Made by a program: the position numbers and the translations under genes
Notes under the pieces: generated by a model
What the model was told of the DNA's origin: nothing
Database searches by the model: none
What the model saw: only the letters and a program-made list of their open reading frames with translations
From: Trebonia sp964581815
Lineage (GTDB): Bacteria > Actinomycetota > Actinomycetes > Streptosporangiales > Streptosporangiaceae
Direction of reading: 5' to 3'
Length of the DNA: 64,000 bases
Assembly (NCBI GenBank): GCA_964581815.1
Contig: CAZORE010000001.1
Span: 62,001-126,000, forward strand
In this document: one piece after another, positions 8,760 to 15,942 of the stretch
Numbering within the stretch: position 1 is the stretch's first letter
How the letters are laid out: each line of letters begins with the position of its first letter

Positions 8760-9670
8760 GACGCTCCCTTCCTGATGGTGGTGCCCGCCCGGCCGGCCAG
8801 GATGGCGGCGGCATCGGTCAGCGCGCCGATCGCGGCCGGCTGGCCGGATGCCTTAACGAAACGGAGGCATGCTTCGACCTTCGGCCCCATCGATCCGGCC
8901 GGGAACGTCATGGCCGACAGCGCGTCGGCGCCGATGGCCCGGATTTGCCGCGCGGCCGGCGTGCCGTACCCGTCGATGACCGCCGGCACGTCGGTGAGCA
9001 CGAGCAGGCGGTCGGCCTTGAGCGTGATCGCCAGCTCGGCCGCGGTCAGGTCCTTGTCTACCACCGCTTCCACGCCGGCCAGCGCACCGGCCCCCGACCG
9101 GGCCACCGGCACGCCGCCGCCCCCGCCGCAGACCACCAGCACGCCGGCGTCGGCCAGGGAGCGGATGGTCTCGATCTCCACCAGGCCCAGCGGCCTGGGT
9201 GAGGCGACCACGCGCCGCCAGCGGGGCCCGTCCGCCGCGATGGTCCATCCCAGGCGCGCGGCCAGTGCCCGCGCTTCATCCTCGCCGTAGCCGGCCCCGA
9301 TGAACTTGGCCGGGTGGCCGAACGCGGGATCGGACGGGTCGACGACCGCCTGGCTCATGACGCAGGCCGCCGGCTGGTCGATGCCCGCGTTATGCAGCTC
9401 CTGGACCAGCCAGTACCCGATCATGCCCTGCGTCTGGGCGACAAGCACGTCGAGCGGGTACGGCCGGCTGAGGCTGAGGTCGGACTGGCTCTCCAGCGCG
9501 AGCACCCCCACCTGCGGCCCGTTGCCGTGGCAGAGCACGAGCTGATGACCGGCGGTCAGCGGGGCGAGGGCGGCCGCGGCCTGCCGGACGTGCCGCCGCT
9601 GGATCACGGCGTCCGGCGGCTCGCCCCGCTCGAGCAGGGCGTTTCCGCCGAGGGCCACTACGACGCGCAT
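8756..9670 (-). CDS. arcC: Carbamate kinase
   Basis: This 304-residue protein catalyses the last step of the arginine deiminase pathway, carbamoyl phosphate + ADP to ATP + CO2 + NH3. Diagnostic segments are the start VVALGGNALLERG, the phosphate-binding HGNGPQVGVLAL, the mid-protein VVCGGGGGVPVA, and VVDKDLTAAELA with the catalytic lysine, followed by LLVLTDVPAV. The length is normal for the family. It is separated from arcB by 13 bp and overlaps the next gene by 4 bp, so it belongs to the same minus-strand transcript as arcD-arcA-arcB. Confidence 0.95.
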   Translation of the reverse strand: MRVVVALGGNALLERGEPPDAVIQRRHVRQAAAALAPLTAGHQLVLCHGNGPQVGVLALESQSDLSLSRPYPLDVLVAQTQGMIGYWLVQELHNAGIDQPAACVMSQAVVDPSDPAFGHPAKFIGAGYGEDEARALAARLGWTIAADGPRWRRVVASPRPLGLVEIETIRSLADAGVLVVCGGGGGVPVARSGAGALAGVEAVVDKDLTAAELAITLKADRLLVLTDVPAVIDGYGTPAARQIRAIGADALSAMTFPAGSMGPKVEACLRFVKASGQPAAIGALTDAAAILAGRAGTTIRKGAS

Positions 9671-9683
9671 CGCCGGCCCGCGC

Positions 9684-10703
9684 TCACGGTCGGCCGCCCG
9701 TCGCCGCCTGGGCCGGGATCGTGGCGATCATGAGCGCCTTGATCGTGTGCATCCGGTTCTCCGCCTGGTCGAACACCACGGAGGCGGATGACTCGAAGAC
9801 CTCGTCGGTGACCTCGAGCGCGTCAAGCCCGCGGCTGGCGTAGATCCGCCGGCCGATCTCGGTGTCGCGGTTGTGCAGGGCGGGCAGGCAGTGCAGGAAG
9901 TTGACTTCCGGGTTGCCGGTGGCCTTCAGCACGGCGGCGTTCACCTGGTAGGGCAGGAGCTGGTCGATCCGGGCGCCCCACTGGTCCTCCGGCTCGCCAA
10001 GGGACAGCCAGACGTCGGTGTAGAGGAAGTCGACGCCGGCCACGCCCGCGCTGACGTCATCGGTCACGGTGAGCCTGGCCCCCGACCCGGCGGCCAGGGC
10101 CGCGGCGGTGGCCCGCACCGCCGCCGCCGGCTGCAGCGCCGCCGGGGCGCAGATCCGGGCGTCCATGCCGAGTGTGGCCCCAGTCACGAGCAGCGAGTTC
10201 GCGGTGTTGTTGCGGCCGTCCCCGAGGTAGCAGAAGGACACCTCGGACAGCGGCTTGTCGCAGTGGTCGGTGATGGTCAGGATGTCGGCCAGCATCTGGG
10301 TCGGGTGCCAGGTGTCGGAGAGCCCGTTCCACACGGGAACCCCGGCGAACGCGCCGAGGACGTCGACGGATTCCTGGGCGAACCCGCGGTACTCGATGCC
10401 GTCGAACATGCGGCCGAGCACGCGGGCGGTGTCCTTCACCGACTCCTTGTGGCCAAGCTGGGATTCGCCCGGGCCGAGGTAGGTGACGTGGCCGCCCTCG
10501 TCGTACGCGGCGACCTCGAACGCGGACCGGGTCCGGGTGGAGGTCTTCTCGAAGATCAGCGCGACGTTGCGGCCGGCCAGCCGCCGCCCGGTCACCCCGC
10601 GGCGCTTGTCCGCCCGCAGCGACCTGGCCTGGCCAACCAGGAAGAGGAACTCTTTGTCGTTGAGGTCGGTCACCGTCAGCAGGCTGCGTCCTTGCAGGTC
10701 CAT
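9684..10703 (-). CDS. arcB: Ornithine carbamoyltransferase, catabolic
   Basis: A 339-residue transcarbamylase. The carbamoyl phosphate site FEKTSTRTRSAFEVAA, the HxPxQ-type motif WHPTQMLADILTI, and the ornithine-binding FLHCLPALHNRDT are all present. In this operon it would work in the phosphorolytic direction, splitting citrulline to ornithine and carbamoyl phosphate, although sequence alone does not distinguish ArcB from anabolic ArgF. GGAGGATCCC precedes the ATG. Its position, 10 bp after arcA and 13 bp before arcC, is the main reason for the catabolic call. Confidence 0.93.
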   Translation of the reverse strand: MDLQGRSLLTVTDLNDKEFLFLVGQARSLRADKRRGVTGRRLAGRNVALIFEKTSTRTRSAFEVAAYDEGGHVTYLGPGESQLGHKESVKDTARVLGRMFDGIEYRGFAQESVDVLGAFAGVPVWNGLSDTWHPTQMLADILTITDHCDKPLSEVSFCYLGDGRNNTANSLLVTGATLGMDARICAPAALQPAAAVRATAAALAAGSGARLTVTDDVSAGVAGVDFLYTDVWLSLGEPEDQWGARIDQLLPYQVNAAVLKATGNPEVNFLHCLPALHNRDTEIGRRIYASRGLDALEVTDEVFESSASVVFDQAENRMHTIKALMIATIPAQAATGGRP

Positions 10704-10713
10704 GGGATCCTCC

Positions 10714-11949
10714 CTAGGCCGGATCGCGCTCGATCGGGCAGGTCATGCAGCGGGGGCCGCCACGGCCGCGGCCGAGTTCGCTGCCGGGCACCTCGAGCAC
10801 CTCGATGCCGTGCTTGCGCAGCATGGTGTTGGTGGCGACGTTGCGGTCGTAGCCGAGGATCACGCCGGGGGCGACGGCCAGGTAGTTGTTCCCGTCGTCC
10901 CACTGCTCGCGCTCGGCGGCGCGGATGTCCTCGTCGGTGACCAGGACGGTGACCGCGTCCACGCCGATCGCCGCCGCTATGGCGTCCCAGAGGCTGTGGT
11001 TGTGCGTGACCTTCAGCTCGGCGCCGGGCCGCTCTGCCCCGGTATCGGCGCTGGTGATGGTCCATGACCGCGGGTGCCGGTCGATGTAGGGGTACAGAAC
11101 GAAGGTGGTGCGGTCGATCATCGTCATGACCGTGTCGAGGTGCATCATCGCGTGCGACTTGGGCAGCTCGATCGCGATGACGGTATGGGCCTGGCCGCTG
11201 TCGAACAGGGCGCGGGCGAGGATTTCCGCCGCCATCGGCGTGGTCCGCTCGCCCATGCCGATCAGCACGGCGCCGTGCCCGAGCACGTGCACGTCGCCGC
11301 CCTCTACGCTGGCCGGCAGGTGGCTCGTGTCGTCGTCGCCGTAGTAGGTGAGGAAGCCGGCGCCGGCGAACATCGGGTGGTAGTCGTACACGGCGCGGAC
11401 GTGCAGGCTCTCTCGCTGCCTGGCGGGCTTGGCCATCGGGTTCATCGACACCCCGCCGTACACCCAGCAGGAGTTGTCCCGGGCGAACAGGTGGTTGGGC
11501 AGCGGGGGGAGCACGAAGTCGTCGGCCCGCAGCATGTCCCACTTCAGGCTCTTGGCCCGCAGCGGCCGCAGGTCGGCCTTGAGCACGCCGCCGACCAGGT
11601 ACTCGGCGAGCCGCGGCCCGTCGAGGTCCGCGAACAGCTCGCGGAGCGGGCCGGCCAGCGTCGGGCCGAGGAGCTCGGGGGTGCACACCCGGTCGAGCAC
11701 GAACTCCCGGCCTTCGTTCAGCTCAAGGGTCTCGGCCAGCAGCTGACCGAAGTAGTGCACCCGCACCCCGCGGTCGCGGAGGATCTCGGCGAACGCGTCG
11801 TGTTCTTCCTTGGCCTTGCTCGCCCACAGCACGTCGTCGAACAGCAGCTCCCCGATGTTCCGCGGGGTGAGCCGGGACAGCTCCACGCCCGGCCGGTGGA
11901 TGATGGCCTGCCGTAGCTGGCCGACCTCTGACTGCACGTTGAAGGTCAT
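10714..11949 (-). CDS. arcA: Arginine deiminase
   Basis: A 411-residue guanidino-group hydrolase converting arginine to citrulline and ammonia. The N-terminal VQSEVGQLRQAIIHRPG, the LFARDNSCWVYGG segment, VEGGDVHVLGHG with its conserved acidic pair, SHAMMHLDTVMTMID with the catalytic His, and the C-terminal RGRGGPRCMTCPIERD with the nucleophilic Cys are all present. The true start is the ATG at 11949, which overlaps the stop of the antiporter gene by 4 bp. The frame stays open far upstream, but that part is antisense-like shadow within the antiporter gene. Confidence 0.95.
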   Translation of the reverse strand: MTFNVQSEVGQLRQAIIHRPGVELSRLTPRNIGELLFDDVLWASKAKEEHDAFAEILRDRGVRVHYFGQLLAETLELNEGREFVLDRVCTPELLGPTLAGPLRELFADLDGPRLAEYLVGGVLKADLRPLRAKSLKWDMLRADDFVLPPLPNHLFARDNSCWVYGGVSMNPMAKPARQRESLHVRAVYDYHPMFAGAGFLTYYGDDDTSHLPASVEGGDVHVLGHGAVLIGMGERTTPMAAEILARALFDSGQAHTVIAIELPKSHAMMHLDTVMTMIDRTTFVLYPYIDRHPRSWTITSADTGAERPGAELKVTHNHSLWDAIAAAIGVDAVTVLVTDEDIRAAEREQWDDGNNYLAVAPGVILGYDRNVATNTMLRKHGIEVLEVPGSELGRGRGGPRCMTCPIERDPA

Positions 11950-13454
11950 GACGGTCTCTCCTGGTCCTCGGGGCCGGCCGCCGCGGCCGTCGCGGCGGCT
12001 ACGGCGGTTGCGGTCGTGGCGGTGCTTGCGGTGGCGGGCGCCGGGTCCGCGGGCGCCGGGACCTGCCCGGTGCGCTCGCGGTGGGCCCGGACGAACGCGT
12101 AGAGGATGATCCCGGCCAGCACGACGACCATGGCCTGGTACACCGCCGAGTAGCCGGCGGCGAACGTGACCCACAGCGAGAACAGCGTGGCCGCGGCGGC
12201 GACCGACAGGTCCCTGGCCAGCAGCCAGCCCTGCACCGGCCGCCGCCGGGCCACCAGGAAGGTGAGCTGGGCGCACGCCGAGAACAGGTACGGGATGGCC
12301 ACGGTGACCACGGTCAGGTCGACCAGTTCGGTGAACACCGTCAGCCCGGAGCTCGTGGTGTAGCGCCAGAGCATCAGCAGCGACGGCAGCAGCGCCGCGA
12401 CCACGATGCCGAACCACGCGTTGCCCCGGCGGTCGGTCCAGCCGAACGGCCGCGGGAACAGGCCGTCGGCGGCCGGCGCGCGCGATACCTCGGCCGTGAC
12501 CAGGGTCCAGCCGATGAGCGCGCCGAACCCGGAGGTCGCGGCGAGCGCGGCGACCAGCTTCCCGGCCCACGTGCCGTGCGGGAAGATCGCGTCGAAGGCG
12601 TTGACGAACGGCGCGCCGTTGTTCAGCAGCGCGTGCTGGCTGACCAGGCCCATGACCGCGGCTGACGCGGCCAGGTACACGATCGCGGCCGCCCCGGTGC
12701 CGAGCAGCGAGGCGCGGCCGACGTTGCGGCGCGGGTCCTTCACCCGCTTGGCGGTGATGGCCGCCGTTTCCACGCCGATGAACGAGAACAGCGCGACTCC
12801 GGCGGCGATACCGATCGCGGAGTACAGGCTGCCGCCCGAGGCGTTGAATGCGCCGAAGTTCGCCTTGCTGACGAAGAACCAGCCCACGACGGCGATGAAC
12901 AGCAGCGGCAGGTACTTCAGCACCACGGTGAGGTTCTGCAGCCAGGCCGTCTGCCTGATCCCCGCCAGGTTCACCGCCGCCGGTACCCACAAGCCGATCA
13001 GGGCGATTCCCCAGTTGCCCAGGCCCGACGGGTTGATGCCGAACAAGGCATCCACGTAGAACACCCAGGTCGCGACGATGGCCGCGTTGCCCGCCCACGC
13101 CTGAACCCAGTAGCACCAGCCGGTCAGGTACCCGGCGAAGTCGCCGAACTCGTGCCGCGCGTACGCGTACAGCCCGCCGTCGGAGTTCGGTACCCGCCTG
13201 GTCAGCTGGCCGAACAAGACCGCGAGCACCATCGCGCCCACGGCGATCACCGCGAGCACGGCGAGGGAGACGGTGCCCGCGCCCGCGAGCACGGCCGGCA
13301 TGGTGAACACCCCGGCCCCGATGACCGTGCCGATGACAAGGCTGGTGGCGGACGTCAGGCCGAGCACGCCCACGTTCTGCTCGTCCTTCGCCGTGGCCTG
13401 TTCCTGATCTCGGTGCCGCCCGCCCGGTGGGCGGGCGCTGACAGCGCTGGACAT
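11946..13454 (-). CDS. arcD: APC family arginine/ornithine-type antiporter
   Basis: A 502-residue membrane protein with about 12 hydrophobic segments. It carries the substrate-binding unwound helix TSATSLVIGTVIGAGVFTMP of the APC superfamily, near residue 45, and the second signature FSFIGVETAAITAKRVKDP. This is the basic amino acid/polyamine antiporter subfamily. As first gene of the deiminase operon it most likely exchanges arginine for ornithine. The ATG at 13454 is preceded by a near-perfect AGGAGG; the upstream Met in the same frame is less likely. The C-terminal tail is Ala/Thr-rich low-complexity sequence (ATASTATTATAVAA), of no known role. Confidence 0.88.
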   Translation of the reverse strand: MSSAVSARPPGGRHRDQEQATAKDEQNVGVLGLTSATSLVIGTVIGAGVFTMPAVLAGAGTVSLAVLAVIAVGAMVLAVLFGQLTRRVPNSDGGLYAYARHEFGDFAGYLTGWCYWVQAWAGNAAIVATWVFYVDALFGINPSGLGNWGIALIGLWVPAAVNLAGIRQTAWLQNLTVVLKYLPLLFIAVVGWFFVSKANFGAFNASGGSLYSAIGIAAGVALFSFIGVETAAITAKRVKDPRRNVGRASLLGTGAAAIVYLAASAAVMGLVSQHALLNNGAPFVNAFDAIFPHGTWAGKLVAALAATSGFGALIGWTLVTAEVSRAPAADGLFPRPFGWTDRRGNAWFGIVVAALLPSLLMLWRYTTSSGLTVFTELVDLTVVTVAIPYLFSACAQLTFLVARRRPVQGWLLARDLSVAAAATLFSLWVTFAAGYSAVYQAMVVVLAGIILYAFVRAHRERTGQVPAPADPAPATASTATTATAVAAATAAAAGPEDQERPS

Positions 13455-13493
13455 GGGGTTCCTCCTAGGGCGGCCTGCTCGTCCGCAGCGCAT

Positions 13494-13521
13494 CGACGGT
13501 GGCTGCTGCCACCCACCGTCG
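13494..13521. promoter_or_regulatory. Nested palindrome between arcD and the MEDS gene
   Basis: CGACGGTGG (13494-13502) and CCACCGTCG (13513-13521) are exact inverted arms. Inside, GGTGGC-TGCT-GCCACC (13499-13514) is a second perfect palindrome. The element lies 40 bp upstream of arcD and ~95 bp upstream of the divergent MEDS gene, so it could be a repressor/activator site or, if transcribed, an alternative hairpin in the arcD leader. No regulator gene is adjacent. Confidence 0.5.
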
Positions 13522-13613
13522 CGTTACCGCGCGCCCCTTTGCGCCAGGGAGAGACCCTGGCCGGCCCCCTGGCCCCTGCGTTAGGCTGGCCGTACGAGAC
13601 AGGGAGGCTGGCT

Positions 13614-14192
13614 ATGACAATCCCGGCGTCGCAGGACCCCAGCCTCGGATTCGTCCCCGGCGATCACGTATGCGCCTTCTACAGCGGCAGCCGGAATGTG
13701 CTGGACGATATCGTCGTCGATTACATTACGAAAGGCCTGGAGGCCGGGAACAAGGTCTTTTGCATGGTCGACCAGCCGTCCGCGGTCCGCAGCAAAGTTC
13801 TTCCCCAGCTCATCGCGAAAGACGGCATGCTGAATGTCCTCACCGAGGACGAAGCGTACATGCCGGATGGCCATTTCTCTAAGGACGCGTTCATCGGCAA
13901 TATGCAGGCCATGGTCATCGAGGCGTTCTCGCAAGGGTATGACGGCTTCCGTGGCGTCGGGGACGAGAGCTTCCTAATCAGGAACGGCGTTGACATCGCG
14001 GAATGGTTCGCCGCGGAATCGGAACTGAACAGGATCGTCCCCGACTACCCGCGGCTCTTTTTCTGCCTCTATGACCTTGACCTGTTTGACGGCGCCACGG
14101 TCATGCACGTGCTGCGGACGCATCCGCGGGTCTACGTCAATGGCATCCTGATCGGCAACCCGCATTACCAGGCCGAAGGGCTCACCGCATAG
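13614..14192 (+). CDS. MEDS (DcmR-like sensory) domain protein
   Basis: A 192-residue protein that consists almost wholly of a MEDS domain. The opening LGFVPGDHVCAFYSGSRN, the following IVVDYITKGLEAGNKVFCMVD, and the late blocks DIAEWFAAESELNRIVP and LFFCLYDLDLFDG are characteristic of this RecA/KaiC-derived sensory fold, described in DcmR and in actinobacterial regulators of anti-sigma/STAS pathways. No DNA-binding, kinase or STAS domain is attached, so it probably senses a small molecule and acts through a partner. The ATG is preceded by AGGGAGG. It stands alone, divergent from the arc operon. Confidence 0.85.
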   Translation: MTIPASQDPSLGFVPGDHVCAFYSGSRNVLDDIVVDYITKGLEAGNKVFCMVDQPSAVRSKVLPQLIAKDGMLNVLTEDEAYMPDGHFSKDAFIGNMQAMVIEAFSQGYDGFRGVGDESFLIRNGVDIAEWFAAESELNRIVPDYPRLFFCLYDLDLFDGATVMHVLRTHPRVYVNGILIGNPHYQAEGLTA

Positions 14193-14370
14193 CCGCAAGG
14201 TCAGCTAGGCCGGAAGGTAAAGGGGATTCCTCTGCGTCGCCAGAGACGGGAGAGAGCGCCGCAGCGCGACATGCCCCAGTCAGATCAGGAAGGGTTGTTG
14301 TGTTGTGAAGGGTTGATAGCGTAATGGGTGTACGCTCCAAGTGCCTAACGGTGGCGGCGCAAAGATGACC

Positions 14371-14396
14371 GAAGCCACGGGATCGCCCGTGGCTTC
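14371..14396 (-). terminator. Hairpin terminator of the first Scr1/DUF397 cassette
   Basis: GAAGCCACGGG (14371-14381) and CCCGTGGCTTC (14386-14396) form an 11-bp perfect stem with an ATCG loop, 23 bp past the DUF397 stop on the minus strand. No strong U-tract follows, as often in high-GC actinomycetes. A comparable stem beginning GGAAGCCA follows the DUF397 gene of the second cassette at 58072. Confidence 0.6.
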
Positions 14397-14419
14397 CGTG
14401 TTGGTCGCGGGGACGGCTG

Positions 14420-14587
14420 CTACTTCAGCGCGTCGGTGAACCGCTGCCACGCGGCGGCGGGGATGCTCAGCGTAGTGCCGTCGCGGTCGGTGGTGTCCCT
14501 GACTGCGACGTTGCCGTCGCGGGTGGCTGTCTCTACGCAGTTGCCGCCGTTGCCGTCTGAGTAAGAGGACTTGCGCCAGCCTTCCAT
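14420..14587 (-). CDS. DUF397 domain protein (first cassette)
   Basis: A 55-residue protein with the full DUF397 pattern: WRKSSYSDGNGGNCVETA, VAVRDTTDRDGTTLSI and PAAAWQRFTDALK. DUF397 proteins are almost always encoded directly after a Scr1-type XRE regulator in actinomycetes, and in Streptomyces the pair has been discussed as toxin/antitoxin-like (Scr1/Scr2). The start at 14587 lies inside the end of the upstream regulator gene (55-bp overlap in a different frame), which implies translational coupling. Its biochemical activity is unknown. Confidence 0.9.
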   Translation of the reverse strand: MEGWRKSSYSDGNGGNCVETATRDGNVAVRDTTDRDGTTLSIPAAAWQRFTDALK

Positions 14588-15375
14588 GTGCCTTCCAGCC
14601 TTTCCAGGAGCGCTGCGGACTCTGAGACCCGGTAGCACTCTCCCCGCAGGGTATCGAACCGCAGGGCAAGCCCCGCAACGATTTCCCGCTCGGTGTAGAC
14701 GAACCCGCTGGCTGCGTGCTCGACCCAGGCGGCTTCGTCGGCCATGAGGAAGCCGCTAGCGTTGACGGGGTGGGCGATGGCGGGCAGGACCTGGATGGTG
14801 ACGGTGGGCATGGCGGCGATCTCGAGCAGGCGGCGGAGCTGGTCGGTCATCACGGCGGGCGTTCCGACCTGCCGGTACAGGGACAGCTCATCGAGCAGGA
14901 ACCACGCGGTTGGCGGGTCGGCGCGGCCCAGGACGCGCTGCTGCCGGTCTAGGCGGCTGGCCAGCCGGGCGGCGGCGGTCTCGCTGGTGATGTGCGGCTG
15001 CACGGCGATCAGGGAGCGCGCGTAGTCCTCGGTCTGCAGGAGGCCGGTCACGATCGACGGCGACCAGTCGCGCAGGCTGGCAGACCGGTCCTCGTACTCT
15101 GGCCATGACTTGAACGTGGCGGGGACCTCGGGCCAGTGCCGGGACTCTCCGTAGAACTCGGTGAACCAGCCCCGCCGGTCAGGGAAAGCCTCGTCGCAGC
15201 GGGCGGCCAGGTTCTCCGTCGGCGGCCGCTTCCCGCTCTCCACCCGGCCCAGGTGCGCGGCGTCCACGCCCATCCGCCGGGCCAGTTCCAGGACCGACCA
15301 GCCCCGCGCGAGCCGTTCCTTCTTCATCTGCCGGCCGAAGTAGCCTGCCGCGCTGTTTGCCTGACTGCCAGCCAT
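14533..15375 (-). CDS. Scr1-family XRE transcriptional regulator (DUF5753), first cassette
   Basis: A 280-residue protein with an N-terminal XRE helix-turn-helix (GRQMKKERLARGWSVLELAR, then DAAHLGRVESGKRPP) and a C-terminal DUF5753 region (IVTGLLQTEDYARSL, ARLASRLDRQQRVL, LLEIAAMPTVTIQVLP). This is the antitoxin-like regulator partnered with DUF397 proteins. The start at 15375 (MAGSQ) is chosen as the first Met before the helix-turn-helix; the frame is open upstream but the composition there is not protein-like. It is divergent from a small gene at 15509 and overlaps the DUF397 gene downstream. A paralogue with the same layout lies at 57094. Confidence 0.9.
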   Translation of the reverse strand: MAGSQANSAAGYFGRQMKKERLARGWSVLELARRMGVDAAHLGRVESGKRPPTENLAARCDEAFPDRRGWFTEFYGESRHWPEVPATFKSWPEYEDRSASLRDWSPSIVTGLLQTEDYARSLIAVQPHITSETAAARLASRLDRQQRVLGRADPPTAWFLLDELSLYRQVGTPAVMTDQLRRLLEIAAMPTVTIQVLPAIAHPVNASGFLMADEAAWVEHAASGFVYTEREIVAGLALRFDTLRGECYRVSESAALLERLEGTWKAGASPLTQTATAATA

Positions 15376-15423
15376 ACTGCCAAGTCTGCCATGACAGGGA
15401 CACGGGCGGGAACTCACGGCAGC

Positions 15424-15447
15424 CTGATAAATACGGTCCGCTATCAG
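15424..15447. promoter_or_regulatory. Candidate operator in the first cassette
   Basis: CTGATA (15424-15429) and TATCAG (15442-15447) are perfect inverted half-sites 12 bp apart, located between the divergent Scr1-type regulator and the small gene at 15509. The position suits autoregulation of both transcripts. No identical site is found in the second cassette, so support is limited. Confidence 0.35.
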
Positions 15448-15508
15448 GATGCGGGCCCGTCCGCCGCCGGGTGCGACACGCCCGGTTCCTGAGTAGGCAG
15501 GAAAGGCC

Positions 15509-15661
15509 ATGTCCACTGACGACGACTTCACCCGGCTAGATGATCCCGCGCTGCTGGCCGAACGGGGCCGCGTGCGCGACGAACTGCAGGCGCTGACCGA
15601 GCGGTACGAGGCGCTGAGCGCGGAGTTCACCCGGAGGGCGGCGGCGCAGTGGACGCGGTGA
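15509..15661 (+). CDS. Small conserved cassette protein (first copy)
   Basis: A 50-residue acidic-helical protein, starting MSTDDDFTRLDDPALLAERG and continuing RVRDELQALTERYEALSAEF. A ribosome site CAGGAAAGG precedes the ATG. It is homologous to the 60-residue product at 56837-57019; both have TRLDDPxLLAERxRVRDEL, ERYExL and a C-terminal basic RRA. In both places it is divergent from a Scr1-type regulator followed by a DUF397 gene, so it is a third conserved member of the cassette. It probably forms one or two helices, possibly a coiled coil. I know no function. Confidence 0.8.
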   Translation: MSTDDDFTRLDDPALLAERGRVRDELQALTERYEALSAEFTRRAAAQWTR

Positions 15662-15801
15662 CGGGGACGATCTCAAGCCTGCCGGCGTCGGCTGGGCGGA
15701 TGCTGGCGGTGGAGATCCTGCTCGCGGATCCCGAGGCACTTGGTGACGACGTGCTGGAGTCGTGCCTGTACTTGCTGCGGGAGCGGCTGCGGGCAACGTG
15801 A
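15649..15801 (+). CDS. Small hypothetical protein overlapping the first cassette protein
   Basis: A 50-residue frame that begins at a GTG 13 bases inside the end of the preceding small gene. It reads TGTISSLPASAGRMLAVEIL, then DDVLESCLYLLRERLRAT. The overlap and high-GC third positions suggest a translationally coupled gene. It has no counterpart of similar sequence in the second cassette, only a 31-codon ATGA-coupled frame (56745-56840, minus) of unrelated sequence. Coding status is moderate and function unknown. Confidence 0.45.
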   Translation: MDAVTGTISSLPASAGRMLAVEILLADPEALGDDVLESCLYLLRERLRAT

Positions 15802-15885
15802 CGGCACGAGGCCTCGTGCGGGGCGGTTCTCTGCGATCGTTGCCGCTCGGGATGGCCCCGGCGGGTTGCGGTCCTGCCGGGGCGG

Positions 15886-15922
15886 CAGGCTCCGGGTCGC
15901 CGACCCGGAGCCTGCTTGTTTT
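15886..15922 (+). terminator. Hairpin terminator (copy A of a covarying hairpin pair)
   Basis: CAGGCTCCGGGTC (15886-15898) pairs perfectly with GACCCGGAGCCTG (15902-15914) across a 3-base loop and is followed by CTTGTTTT, so it looks like an intrinsic terminator for the small genes ending at 15801; read on the other strand it also lies just past the Ltp gene. A smaller hairpin, CTGCC-GGGGC-GGCAG, just upstream shares bases with the 5' arm. A near copy lies at 16885-16913. Confidence 0.75.
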
Positions 15923-15942
15923 CGACCGTCGGGCGGAGGGTC

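Noticed and set aside
7773..9290. A 505-codon open frame on the plus strand opposite the SDR and carbamate kinase genes
   Set aside because: It is antisense to two clearly recognisable genes, is rich in Arg/Pro/Gly as expected of a GC-rich shadow frame, and has no domain.
11950..13116. N-terminal extension of the arginine deiminase frame
   Set aside because: The frame is open but lies within the antiporter gene and encodes Arg/Gly-rich nonsense; arcA starts at 11949 in an ATGA overlap.
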